From Azorinus chamasolen (taxonomy: Eukaryota; Mollusca; Bivalvia; Cardiida; Solecurtidae), in contig OY755252.1 of the NCBI GenBank assembly GCA_963576725.1, positions 52,601,059 to 52,665,058 on the forward strand: a stretch of DNA of 64,000 nt, in the 5' to 3' direction. This document shows, piece after piece, positions 21,427-31,794 of this stretch. The notes beneath the pieces were generated by a model. It worked only from the letters and a program-made list of their open reading frames with translations, did not search any database and had not been told where the DNA came from. The translations under genes were made by a program, and so were the position numbers. How positions within the stretch are numbered: position 1 is the first letter of the stretch; each line of letters begins with the position of its first letter.

Positions 21427-23536
21427 CAGGCCTTCCAGCGTTCCTTCTTTTTCCTACTTGTTCTACCCTTTCCTACTTTTTAAACAGCTTCCTACTTTTT
21501 CCTATTTTTTCCTAAAAAATTCCTACTACAGTATTCCTACTTTTTAAAAAAAACCGTCTTCCAAAAAAATTAATGTGTGATCTTTGTACTAGTTATATTT
21601 GCAGAAAATGAACAAATGATGTCAAACTGGCTGGTTTCTGTTGTTGAAAGGTGTGGCAAATATGTTCCTCCTTGATTTGCATCGTCTTTCATAATAAAGG
21701 CTTCGGGAAGATGACCAAACAATTTTGACAACTGCAAATGGGAGAAGAAACAGATTTAAGCATAGAAATGGTCCAAACTAGCCTTCCAGAATACCTATCT
21801 TTCAAAAGTATTCCTACTATTTCCTATTTTTATGTCAGAAAACCTCCTACTTTTTAGCTCACCAGAGCACAAAGTGCTCAGGGTGAGCTTTTGTGATCGC
21901 CAGATGTCTGTCGTCCGTCGTCGTGCGTCGTCCGTCGTCGGGCGTCAACAATTTGAACCTTTAAAAATCTTCTCCTCTGAATCTACAGCGTTCTCAGCTT
22001 TCATCTTTGGTACATAGCATCACCAATAGGTCCTCTACAAAAGTTATATAAATTATGCCCCTGGGGTCAAAATTGGCCCCGCCCCAGGGGTGGGAAGTTT
22101 TCAATAGAAACATATAGTAAAACTTTGAAAATCTTCTCCTCTGAAACCAGAAGGTTATTAGCTTTCATATTTGGCACAAAGCATCATGTTCAGGTCCTCT
22201 ACAAAAGTTATATAAATTATGACCCTGGGGTCAAAATTGGCCCCGCCCCAGGGGTGGGCAGTTTTCAATAGAAACAAATAATGAAATCTTTGAAAATCTT
22301 CTCCTCTGAAACTGAAAGGCTCTCATCTTTCATATTTGGCACAGAGCAGCATATTCAGGTCCTCTACAAAAGTTATATAAATTAAGGCCCTGGGGTCAAA
22401 ATTGGCCCCGCCCCAGGGGTGGGCAGTTTCCAATAGAAATATATAGTGAAAACTTTGAAAATCTTCTCCTCTGAAACTAGAAGGTTCTCAGCTTTCATAT
22501 TTGGCATTTAGCATCATGTTCAGGTCCTCTACAAAAGTTATATAAATTATGGCCCTGGGGTTAAAATTAGCCCCGCCCCAGGGGTGGGCAGTTTTCAATG
22601 GAAACAAATAGTGAAATCTTTGAAAATCTTCTCCTGAAACTGGAAGGCGCTTAGCTTTCATATTTGGCACAGATCATCATGTTCATGTCCTCTACAAAAG
22701 TTATATAAATTATGCCCCTGGGGTCAAAATTGGGGCCGCCCCAGGGGTGGGAAGTTTTCAATAGAATCATATAGTAAACCTTTGAAAATCTTCTCCTTTG
22801 AAATCAGAAGTTTCTCAGCTTTCATATTTGGCACATAGCATCATGTTCAGGTCCTCTACAAAAGTTATATTAATTATGCCCCTGGGGTCAAAATTGGCCC
22901 CACCCCAGGGATGGGCAGTTTTCAATAGAAAAAAATAGTGAAATCTTTGAAAATCTTCTCCTCTGAAACTGGAAGGCGCTCAGCTTTCATATTTGGCACA
23001 TAGCATCATGTTCAGGTCCTCTACAAAAGTTATATTAATTATTGCCCTGGGGTCAAAATTGTCCCCGCCCCAGGGGTGGGCAGTTTTCAATAGAAACAAA
23101 TAGTGAAAACTTTGAAAATCTTCTTCTCTGAATCTGGGAAGTTCTCAGCTTTCATATTTGGCACATAGCATCATGTATAGGTCCTCTACAAAAGTTATAT
23201 GAATTATGGCCCTGGGGTCAAAATTGGCCCCGCCCCAGGGGTGAGTATTTTTCAGCAGAAACATATAGAGAAAACTTTGAAAATCTTCTCCTCTGAAACT
23301 GAAAGGTTCTCAGCTTTAATATTTGGCTCATAGCATCATGTTCAAGTCCTGTACAAAAGTTATATATATTACGCCCCAGGGGTCAAAATTGGACTGCCCC
23401 AGGGCCGGCTAGTTTTCTATAGAAACATATAGTGAAAACTTTGAAAATCTTCTCCTCTGATTGTCTGGTGAGCGCTTCAGGGCCATTCTGGCCCTCTTGT
23501 TTCCTACTTTTTTGTGAATGGCTGCTGGAAGGCCTG
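21427..23536. mobile_element. hAT-like element interrupted by a Helentron-like insertion
   Basis: Perfect 13-bp terminal inverted repeats CAGGCCTTCCAGC (21427-21439) and GCTGGAAGGCCTG (23524-23536) bound a relic. Its interior is rich in 'cctactttttcctac' words. The central part is taken up by the AGCTCACC element at 21856-23501. CAGG...CCTG ends suggest hAT; the flanks share only GCAGA. Confidence 0.65.
21856..23501 (+). mobile_element. AGCTCACC-family Helentron-like element, copy 4 (nested)
   Basis: It has the complete 5' palindrome, about eleven core units and the 3' hairpin AGGGCCATTCTGGCCCT plus CTTGTT. It is very similar to the copy at 19517-20996 only about 0.9 kb away, so a local duplication or burst is possible. 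It is inserted in a T-run between two 'cctacttttt' words. Confidence 0.85.
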
Positions 23537-23628
23537 CAGACATTGAGCTGAAACTTTGTGTGTGAGTAAATAATTATAGTCACAGATCTGTTGATTCATT
23601 TTCAGCTGAACATAACTTGGAATTTGAG

Positions 23629-23888
23629 ATAACCCTTTCCCTGATGAATATGCATGTGAGAAATAAGGATTGTATGAATATTAATTATTAGCTGAATGTT
23701 ATAATGGCATCATGAAAACAGAATTGTTTTAACCATAGCGGAAGCTTTAGAATCATATCTATATTATTTCAAAAGCAAATAAAGCAGACCCTGATCAGAT
23801 GGGCCATGGCTCCTGTAGGAGCAGTCTGATCAGGGAGTACTCTGTTTTCAAGGATGTTAAAAGAGGTCACTATGATGCAAAGGGTTAA
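23629..23888 (+). mobile_element. TTAACCC MITE
   Basis: It runs from ATAACCCTTTCCCTGATGAA to AAAGGGTTAA. The palindrome CGGCTCCTGTAGGAGC-like core (about 23800-23825) is near the right end. It also carries 'ctatattatttcaaaagcaa', the conserved spacer. Confidence 0.75.
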
Positions 23889-24045
23889 ATGAATGAATGA
23901 AATGAAATGAAAGACTTTATAATTTTTTACAAGGGTAACTTGGTTAGTCATAAGACTAATCTCCCCGAGGCCCTCAAAATAAGTACATTTCATACAATAT
24001 GACAAATTTAAACAAATAAAGAGCGTATTAAATCTAAACCTTGAT
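23889..24045 (-). mobile_element. 3' end of a LINE, reverse orientation
   Basis: Read on the minus strand, it ends ATAAAGTCTTTCATTTC followed by an ATTC/ATTTC simple repeat (23889-23915 on the + strand). This is the usual tail of CR1-like LINE 3' UTRs. No coding part is present. It ends about 40 bp before the exon 6 acceptor. Confidence 0.5.
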
Positions 24046-24087
24046 GACCCTTTTCGTTATGAAGCATTCCAAATGATTCTATTACAG

Positions 24088-24229
24088 TCAAGTAGGTACG
24101 AAGCTCCAGAAAGGTTTGAGACTCCACCGAGATTTCGGAAGAAGCAGGTAGTTCAAGAAACTCCGCAAAGCCAGACGTTCCATCAAGCTACTTCAAAACG
24201 GCCACAAGCAAAGCAAGAGTTTCCAAAAA
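24088..24229 (+). CDS. TDRD7-like exon 6: linker
   Basis: The acceptor is tgattctattacag. It codes for residues 193-239 plus one base of codon 240: SSRYEAPERFETPPRFRKKQ, then a Q/K/P-rich tail ending KQEFPK. The end is set by phase: exon 7 needs a phase-1 donor, and the only suitable GT is AAAAA|GTTTGT at 24230, a weak site. The stronger-looking AAGCAG|GTAGTT at about 24151 is phase 0 and cannot join exon 7. Confidence 0.7.
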
Positions 24230-24239
24230 GTTTGTTTCC

Positions 24240-24475
24240 TTTCAGAGACATCATAATAAGGATAATATCAGTGTAAACAGTCTGCTATATAACAGCCAAT
24301 CAGAGACATCATAATAAGGATACTATCTGTGTAAACAGTCTGCTATATAACAGCCAATCAGAGACATCATAATAAGGATACTATCAGTGTAAACAGTCTG
24401 CTATATAACAGCCAATCAGAGACATCATAATAAGGATAATATCAGTGTAAACAGTCTGCTATATAACAGCCAATC
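24240..24475. repeat. 58-bp minisatellite next to exon 6
   Basis: Four units contain AGAGACATCATAATAAGGAT and CTGCTATATAACAGCCAATC. The array begins about 11 bp after the inferred exon 6 donor, so the exon's open frame runs into it. Confidence 0.9.
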
Positions 24476-24479
24476 AAAA

Positions 24480-24605
24480 TTATTCCTTTACATGATGAAT
24501 ATTCATGGCAGAGAGAAAATATAGTATAGTAGCTGTCTGATCTGGATCTACTCTGTTTGCATATGCGTGAAAATGTGTTTATATGAAGGAAAGAGTTAAG
24601 AAGGG
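24480..24605 (+). mobile_element. TTAACCC MITE fragment
   Basis: Words 'catgatgaatattcatggca', 'tctgatctggatctactctg' and 'ggaaagagttaa' are present in MITE order with an internal deletion. Confidence 0.55.
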
Positions 24606-24686
24606 TAAACATTAAGAACCTGACCCATGTTGATATCACTTGTCCTTTATGAACCTTCTCATCTGGGTCTTCAGTGTTTGCTATAT

Positions 24687-25991
24687 CAGGGCCTCCCCTG
24701 GCTTTTTTTTTCTTTGCGCCATCACTTTCGCCAAATTAGAAAAACTTGTGCCAAATAAGAATTTTGTTTCGCCAATTTGGATCTGTTGGAGCCAAAGTTA
24801 GAGCCAAAGTTTTCCTTCAGATTCTACGTCATGAAATGTGTAACACTTTAAACACAGAAGAACCAACTTGTGTATGTTTACATTTCCTTTATTATTTTGA
24901 TAATAGTAACAATTTATGTCAACATAAAGACTATGTTGATCCCTATGGGTCTGATCATGCTGGTGGCAGTCTTGGATCAACTTAAACATATAGCCATATG
25001 GTCTGCTTTGCTGGCGCTCTGCATTACATTTTATGTTTTCCCTGTGAATGATCATTTTAGGGTCACTTCCTTATGATGATGGAGTAGTATCTGAAGCCTG
25101 GGATTCTCCTCCCCACTTGAAGATCTGAAATAAAACAAACAAATAAAGCAAAAGTCGACTTTTATCTGTAAACAATATTAAATCTTCTCTACAGTTAAAG
25201 TTATGCAAAGAAGTATTGAATGTTTCTGTTATATGCATTTCTTTTAGTAGTTTCAGAACGCTGCGAGTGCACTAGAGTAGGCAATTTGCAATGTGAATTG
25301 TTTAAACTCTGTTTCTAACGGACTGAAAGCATAAAATATATATCTTTAATAATAGGACACACGATACACATCCAAATTATTTATTCCCAATTATCAAACT
25401 GAGAACTAACACAGTAGCCTGAATAGTGTCTTTTTAGTGGTGTAATTGTTTCTTACCGTGGGTCTACAAAGTCCGATCGGACCCAAATTGCCCGAGATAA
25501 TCGCAAGCCAAATCCACTTAATTGACTTGTTTGTCGTTCTTTAATCCCTTTGATGCAAATCCTTAGGTGTCAGTCCCCTCGTTTGAGTAATAAACGTGCC
25601 ACAGAAAGAAATCAAATTGCCCACGGCTGAACTTGCAAACAACGTCGCCATCTTTGACATGACTGGTTTCCCGCATAATCTGTTTGCTTACATGTAACAA
25701 AATAGTAGGACACAAATTGGGAACCAGCTAGAATCACATCTTTCACGCATGATATCCGGTGCCTGCATGGGAAATCCCCAGGTAAAATTCTTGTGTAAAC
25801 AACCGACACGCTTTGCACACAAACAGAAGAAGCTGTGATAATTGACTGAGAGGGCCAAATTGGGTCTGTATTTCTCGGCATAATTTGCAAAATTGTCTTT
25901 CGCCACAACATTCGCCAGATTTAATTTTTTATCACCAGATTATGAATATTTTCGCCATTGGCGATTTTGGCGACCGCCAGCGGAGGCCCTG
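24687..25991. mobile_element. hAT-like non-autonomous element, 1.3 kb
   Basis: The terminal inverted repeats CAGGGCCTCCCCTGGC (left) and GCCAGCGGAGGCCCTG (right) differ by one base. TATAT flanks both ends directly. The subterminal regions repeat 'cgccaaatt' and 'ttcgccattggcga' words. The interior short frames on both strands have no family signature. Fragments of the same subterminal sequence occur near 51930. Confidence 0.75.
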
Positions 25992-26044
25992 TATATCAGC
26001 AAAATCCTTTCCAGGATTCAAAGGGTTAAAATATAGTTAGTATT

Positions 26045-27480
26045 GTTAAGATAGGAATTGTTTTCACTAATTACTATAAAACCTGTCCACAATATGGTTA
26101 GTATTTAGTTAAGATAGGAATTCTTTTAACTAATTACTATGAAACCTGTCCACAACGACCGCCCAAACTAAGTATACTTCTGGGGTTTTAAGACAGGTGG
26201 TAGCTTAATGTAGGATGAAAGTTATGCAGAAATCTCCTCTCTGAGCTTTCTGCCTTTCTTTGTAGCCCCGCAAACTTGTTTGAGGGGGTATACTGGAATC
26301 AGCCTGTCGGGCGGTCGGTCATGCGGTCGGTCCATCCATCCGCATTTGAACATGGGTAGTTTGTGTTGCAAACTTCTCAATCACTGTTAATTTTTTAATT
26401 TATATTTGGTATACATAATAAGCACGAATGGTAGATATGCATGACATAATTTTCACGTATTTACTGTTTGGCATTGCAGAATTATCTCCCCTTTTTCTGT
26501 CATTTTGGCATGAAACATGTGGAGTTTGTGTCACAAACTCCTCCTTCAGTTTGAAAGTTATTCAGTGTATAAGTGGTATACATAATAACCATGAATAGTA
26601 GATGAGCAACACTCAATTTTCATGTGTTTAGTGCTTGGCATTGCAGAATTTTCTCCCCTTGAACTTTGAGTATTTTTTGTTATTTTGTCATGAAACATTG
26701 GGAGTTGGTGTTACGAAACTCCTCCTACAATTTTAAAGTTTTTCAATTGATACTTGCCATGCACAATAACCACAAACAAATGTGCAAGACACAAATTTTC
26801 ATATGTTTAGCACTGGGCATTGCAGATTTATCTCCCCTTGAACTTACATGTATTTTTTTTTCTTCAATTTTGGCATGAAAAATGGGGAGTTGGTGTTTCA
26901 AACTCCTTCAGTATAAAGTTATTCAGTGTTTAAGTAGTATACATAATAACCATGAATAGTAGATGAACAACAATCAAGTTTCATGTGTTTAGGGCTAGAC
27001 ATTGCAGAATTATCCCCCCTTGAACTGGGTAATTTTTGTCATTTTGATATGAAACAATGGGAGTTGGTGTCGCATACTCCTCCTTCAATTTTAAAGTTAT
27101 TCAATTGATACTTTCCATACATAATAACCACAGATAGCAGATGTGCATGACACAATTTTCATGTGTTTAGCACTTTATTTATCTTCCTTTGAACTCTTAA
27201 GTATTTTTGTGGTTTTGAACTGTTACATGGGTAGTTGGTGTCACTAACTTGAATTTGCAATCAAAGCTGCCATGCGGGGGTATTTATCACCTTTAGTGAT
27301 AGTTCTAGTTCATCCTGCATTAAGCAACCACTTCCTATTATAGACCCCTATATTACACTATCACTAAAGGCAGATTCTACATTACTGCACTAGGAAGTTT
27401 CTGCATTACTTTCATGCTGCATTCAGCAGCTACATGCTCTTATGTGGATTCATTATATGGTCATTAAAGGCAGGTTATAC
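26045..27480. mobile_element. AGCTTAATGCAGG-type MITE split by element J
   Basis: Words 'aggtggtagcttaatgtagg' and 'gaaagttatgcagaaa' stand left of 26263, and 'catcctgcattaagcaacc' stands right of 27310. They form one interrupted palindromic MITE. Its outer sequence includes 'gaaacctgtccaca' and 'taaaggcaggttatactgta'. Confidence 0.55.
26263..27310 (+). mobile_element. Helentron-like element J (TACCCCC family)
   Basis: The 5' region TAGCCCCGCAAACTTG...GGGGGTATAC is followed by a GTCGGGCGGTCGGTC tract and five or six degenerate units of about 180 bp ('gggagttggtgt', 'ataataaccac'). It ends GCGGGGGTATTT, the hairpin ATCACCTTTAGTGAT and TTCTAGTT. It lies in intron 6. Confidence 0.75.
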
Positions 27481-27502
27481 TGTATATGTTGTTTTTTTTC
27501 AG

Positions 27503-27643
27503 TTCCGGGTGGGGATAAATATAAAACAGAGCTTGAGTCCTACTTGAGGGAGTTTAATTATCCAATGAACTTTGACACAGTAGCCGCGTATGGGGGATAT
27601 GTCAGCAGTATAACAGTCAACAAAGTTACGTATGGCAGTGAAG
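27503..27643 (+). CDS. TDRD7-like exon 7: first half of a dsRBD-like module
   Basis: The acceptor is gttttttttcag; the donor is AAG|GTAAGC at 27644. It completes codon 240 and codes for residues 241-286. KYKTELESYLREFNYPMNFD is helix 1, and YGGYVSSITVNKVTYGSE is the beta sheet of a double-stranded-RNA-binding fold (K..L..Y......P.F..V...G.Y...+.V....YG). The usual GPxH loop between strands 1 and 2 is not evident. Phase 1 in, phase 1 out. Confidence 0.85.
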
Positions 27644-28267
27644 GTAAGCACCAGCACTCCACATTGCATTACCATGTGTTTTACCATTTGCAATGTTTAT
27701 CTCTTGCCAAAAATGACTTCTGTCAAATTGCATTTTGACATTGGTATATTCAGTGCTCCAGATAATATTTACTAATGTGTACGTATGCATACATTTATTT
27801 TCAATGCTGAAAGTCAAAATGAAATGCTGAAAATGAGAGATGTGTGATTCTTGTTTTTCTTGTTTTTTTCATTCCAGATTACTTTATCAAAAAAACTTAA
27901 CAATCTAGTTCACACTCATCTTTTCCTCCCTTTTTTCAAAATAACTGAACAAAGTTGACATTTTCTCTTCTTTTGACGACCAATTCCAGAAGACACCATA
28001 ACTTTCGTTTTTGTCTATCAGATGTTCGCAATGGGACTACTTCTTGGCCCTTACCCCTTTTCACCCATTCGACAAACCGTGGCCTATTCCGGTATCCTAC
28101 ATTTCATGAAAAGTTTCAGAATCGACCATGATTTCCGAATGCTTCATACCATGAATACACTGGACACAACTATGCAAGAGTGCATCGAGATGTAAAAAAA
28201 ATCACGACAGAAAACGAGAATCAGATTTCAGATATCTTCAAAAAAATTACCGGAATGTTACAAGCTA
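27644..28267. other. unannotated intron 7 sequence
   Basis: I see no gene or bounded repeat in this stretch. Confidence 0.4.
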
Positions 28268-29178
28268 CAGTAAAACCTGTGTAAGACAGCCACCTTTGGG
28301 ACCAAGAGAAACTGGCTGTTATATACAGGTGTCTGTCTTATAAAGGTTTCATTAGGGAAGAAGATATCCTGCTAAGTATTGCCCGTAAACTGTTGACAAA
28401 AATTTCATGTATGTTGAAATAGTTTAAATTGTTTAAAAATACAATATTACATGCAGATGAATATGTGGAAGTATGAATTAAAATCAAAACAACGAAAAAA
28501 ACATGTAAGGTTTCTTTTGTACACATGTTCTATTCGCATCTCATTTTATGTTATGAAAACAGGTCAACCATATTCCCCATGCATTCCGAACATCATTTAC
28601 ATCTATAAATCTTTACATTATGAAAAATGAAGATCACTTTTTGAAGGGATACTATAGGTGTGCAGTCAGCGTCGTTCGTTCATGTCACGATTTATGAAGC
28701 CAGGATGCCCTCTATACAAAGGCAGTTTTAAGGCGTTTCTTTCTCGTTATGGGCTTGTTTGGTCAGTGCATTGCAAAATATTCGTCTAGCATGCTACGAT
28801 AATGCGAAAATAACAATTTTAACGTATTTGTCCCTGAAAGCAGAGGAAGAAATTGCCGAAAGAAACTTTTCCTTCGTGAAACTGCGAGAAACTGCGAGAT
28901 TTTGTTTGTTACCTCCTTTTCAAAGAGTATTTTAGACAAAGGGAAATAATCGATCACTTCCGCATAGGTAAAACGCGGCCTCGCACGCCGAATATCGGTG
29001 TTTTTATACAGGTATAAAATGCTTTTCGGACCGATTATATGCGGCCGCTGGCCGCGTTGAACAGGTGGCCGTCTTATACAGTAAGTTTATATAGTGAATT
29101 TGCACGGGACTGTTTGAATGTGGCGCTCATATACAGGTGGCACTCTTATAAAGGTGGCCGTTAGACCAGGTTTGACTG
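28268..29178. mobile_element. pogo/mariner-like non-autonomous element, 0.9 kb
   Basis: The left end CAGTAAAACCTGTGTAAGAC and right end GACCAGGTTTGACTG are imperfect inverted repeats flanked by TA on both sides. Subterminal words such as 'cttataaaggt' and 'ggtggccgt' recur in both halves. No transposase frame is present. Confidence 0.7.
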
Positions 29179-29179
29179 T

Positions 29180-29690
29180 ACTGTGTGTGTGAAACTCGGA
29201 ATTCCTTAGTTAAGTACGCCAGTGCAAGCGTCTATTGATGAACTACATTTTTTCTCAAGTCAACGTCAGCTGAGACAAGAAGGGCAAAACACATAAGTTG
29301 ACCATTGAAATATGTACGCAATTTCCTGTATGCATTTCAGTACGCACAATTTGAGTTTCAAATGCGTTTTGTATAATAAATATGCATGAATAGGCAGGTA
29401 CGCACCTTATCTGGAGCACTGTATAGTTCTAATAAAGCTTTCTTTCATTTTAACACGTTTTCATACCTTTGAAAACAATTGACCAGATCAGACAATTCCT
29501 GTTGGAGCTATGTGATTAGGATCTGCTCTGTTTGTTTATGGAATAAGAGAGATCTGATTCTGCAGTTTCTGCCCGAACTGAAATGTCCTGTGTTCACTGG
29601 GTCTACTCTGTTTGCAAAGATTTGAAAAAGCACATTCTAATTTAACGATTTCACTAAGAAATACAGGCACAAATGTATGAACCCATCACT
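29180..29690. other. intron 7 sequence with MITE fragments
   Basis: From about 29480 to 29640 decayed palindrome words of the TTAACCC MITE appear ('gatctgctctgtttgttt', 'gggtctactctgtttgcaaa'). The rest has no recognisable content. Confidence 0.4.
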
Positions 29691-29694
29691 CCTT

Positions 29695-29888
29695 AAATAT
29701 TCATGTAGGAAATAATGACATCATGAAGATTTGTAATGGCGCTTGGAATTTTAGGCCATAGTAGAACTGAAGAATCATATCTGTATTATTTAATAAGCAA
29801 ACAGTGCAGGCCCTGATCAGACGGCTCCTACAGGATCTACTCTGTTTGCAAAAGCATAGACAGGCATATTTATGGAATAGAGGGTTAA
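29695..29888 (+). mobile_element. TTAACCC MITE
   Basis: Words 'aaatattcatgtaggaaata' at the left, 'aagcaaacagtgcaggccct' and 'ctactctgtttgcaaaagca' follow in order, ending 'atagagggttaa'. The left terminus is worn. Confidence 0.65.
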
Positions 29889-30097
29889 CCCTTTTCACAC
29901 ATTTGCAAACAGCGTAGACCCAGATCACACCGCTCCTGTAGTAGCAGTTTATCAGGTATGCTAGATGTTTGCCTGTTGAATTTCTACACTTTGTGCCAAA
30001 GCCAAATCTTCTTGTGTTGAACTGCCATCATAAAACAATCGGCAAATAAATCCTAATGTCATTATTTTTACATGAATATTAATGATTAAAGCTTTAA
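29884..30097 (-). mobile_element. TTAACCC MITE, reverse copy
   Basis: It starts GGTTAACCCTTTTCACACAT with the palindrome near the left end (AGACCCAGATCA...). It decays towards 'aatgattaaagctttaa'. It shares TTAA ends with its neighbours, giving three copies side by side. Confidence 0.6.
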
Positions 30098-30343
30098 CCT
30101 TTTCCTTCATGAATATTCATGTAAGAAATAATGACATCATAAATATTGATTTTGATTAATTTGTTACAAAAGCACATGGAAACAGGATTTTTTTCCATGG
30201 CAGGAACTGCAGAATTATATCTATATTATATCATACGCAAATAGAGCAGACCCTGATTAGACAGCTCCTAAAGGAGTCGTCTGATCTGGGTCTACTCTGT
30301 TTGCAGAGGCATAGAAAGGCGTATTTATGGAGTAAAGGGTTAA
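30094..30343 (+). mobile_element. TTAACCC MITE, near-intact 250-bp copy
   Basis: TTAACCTTTTCCTTCATGAA at the left and ATGGAGTAAAGGGTTAA at the right form the terminal inverted repeats. The internal palindrome (AGCTCCTAAAGGAG core, about 30263-30276) is in the right half. The element ends 21 bp upstream of exon 8. TTAA ends with CCCTTT/AAAGGG are those expected of a piggyBac-derived MITE. Confidence 0.8.
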
Positions 30344-30344
30344 C
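30340..30344 (+). promoter_or_regulatory. candidate branch point of intron 7 (TTAAC)
   Basis: TTAAC fits the YTNAY branch-point consensus. Its branch adenine (30343) is 22 nt from the first base of exon 8, with 'ggtcattgctgtcttccag' between. The TTAA belongs to the end of the MITE at 30094-30343. Confidence 0.45.
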
Positions 30345-30364
30345 CGGTCATTGCTGTCTTCCAG

Positions 30365-30445
30365 ATGTGTATGCAACAGCGCAAGAGGCAGAACAAGCTG
30401 CAGCCCAGACGGCCATCTCCAGAATTGACAGGAAAAAATCACAAG
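30365..30445 (+). CDS. TDRD7-like exon 8: second half of the dsRBD-like module
   Basis: The acceptor is ctgtcttccag; the donor is CAAG|GTGAGG at 30446. It completes aspartate 287 and codes for residues 288-313: VYATAQEAEQAAAQTAISRI, then DRKKSQ. It is the C-terminal alanine-rich helix of a dsRNA-binding domain. At the position where RNA-binding copies have a KK.AK motif this one has TAQEAEQ, so the main phosphate-contacting lysines are absent. It may be a protein-interaction or structural dsRBD. Phase 1 in, phase 1 out. Confidence 0.85.
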
Positions 30446-30659
30446 GTGAGGCTTTGGTCCGTTTAAACATGCTTGCAATGTTCCAAATTTCTCCATGGCA
30501 TGCTGTGAGTTAACACTTGATGCCATGCATGTCATCTCAGAAGTATTGGCTGTATGAATATTGATTAGCAAAGTTTTTTATAGTAGCATCATGAACATGG
30601 GGATTTTTACAATGAAGAAAGTCACAGAAATAGTAAAAGTAGATCTATTTTACTTCTAA

Positions 30660-31215
30660 ATCAAACAGATTAGACACTGATCTAATGGTTCCCGCAGGAG
30701 TCCAGATCAGACACTGATCTAATGGTCCCTGCATGGGTCCAGAGCAGACACTGATCTAATGGTTCCTGCAGGAGTCCAGTGCAGACACTGATCTAATGGT
30801 TCCTGCAGGAGTCCAGAGCAGACACTGATCTAATGGTTCCTAGCAGACACTGATCTAATGGTTCCCGCAGGAGTCCAGATCAGACACTGATCTAATGGTT
30901 CCTGCAGGAGTCCAGAGCAGACACTGATCTAATGGTTCCTGCAGGAGTCCAGAGCAGACACTGATCTAGATCCTGCAGGAGTCCAGAGCAGACACTGATC
31001 TAATGGTTCCTGCAGGAGTCCAGAGCAGACACTGATCTAATGGTTCCTGCAGGAGTCCAGAGCAGACACTGATCTAGATCCTGCAGGAGTCCAGAGCAGA
31101 CACTGATCTAATGGTTCCTGCAGGAGTCCAGAGCAGACACTGATCTAATGGTTCCTGCAGGAGTCCAGAGCAGACACTGATCTAATGGTTCCTGCAGGAG
31201 TGCTCTGATCTATGT
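30660..31215. repeat. 37-bp minisatellite derived from the MITE palindrome
   Basis: About 14 units of GCAGACACTGATCTAATGGT, then TCCTGCAGGAGTCCAGA, with occasional short deletions. The left edge ('aaatcaaacagattagacac') and right edge ('gtgtactctgtttgcc') are the two flanks of the TTAACCC MITE palindrome. Confidence 0.85.
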
Positions 31216-31745
31216 GTACTCTGTTTGCCAAGGGTCTAAACAGCACTACCATGGAATAAAGGATTAAATTTGTTACAGTAATTTGAGGCCTTGAGTAATT
31301 TTAGTGTCGGATTTTGGCATCAGTCTGATCATGGTCTGCCCTATCTGCTTATGACATGATACAGACTTGTTTCTACAGTTTTTGTCAAAGCAAACTATTC
31401 CCTTGAAACTTCTACAGTACAAAAGTTCAGATAATTAATATTTATGGTGTCTTTATTTCTTACATGAATATTTAACAGGGACGGGAATAATTAATTAGAT
31501 AATTCAGTCTAAAAGTTCACTTGCAAGTGAATAGTACAATGAATACAATGAATTGTCACTGCACACTCCCTCCATAATGAATATTAACTAATGTTCATAC
31601 ATTGTAATCTAAATAGAATTAGATCACAGATATTTTGTATGCAGAGTAAACCCTGTTCAGACAGCTTCTACAGGATCTGTGTGATCTGGGTCTACCCTGG
31701 TTGCTAAGGTATCGATGAGTGTCTTTCTTATGTAAAGGGTTAAAC
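31216..31745. mobile_element. TTAACCC MITE fragments, both orientations
   Basis: A reverse fragment covers about 31216-31480 ('ggaataaaggattaaa', 'ttatttcttacatgaatatt'). A forward copy ends at 'atgtaaagggttaaa' (31733-31745), with the palindrome 'cagcttctacaggatctgtg' at 31660. Confidence 0.55.
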
Positions 31746-31794
31746 TGTGCTTTCTGTAGACATGTAGGTTTTGTAAAAGTACATAATATAGCCT

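Noticed and set aside
24150..24156. AAGCAG|GTAGTT as exon 6 donor
   Set aside because: It would leave phase 0, which cannot join exon 7 (phase 1 entry). The weaker site at 24230 keeps frame.
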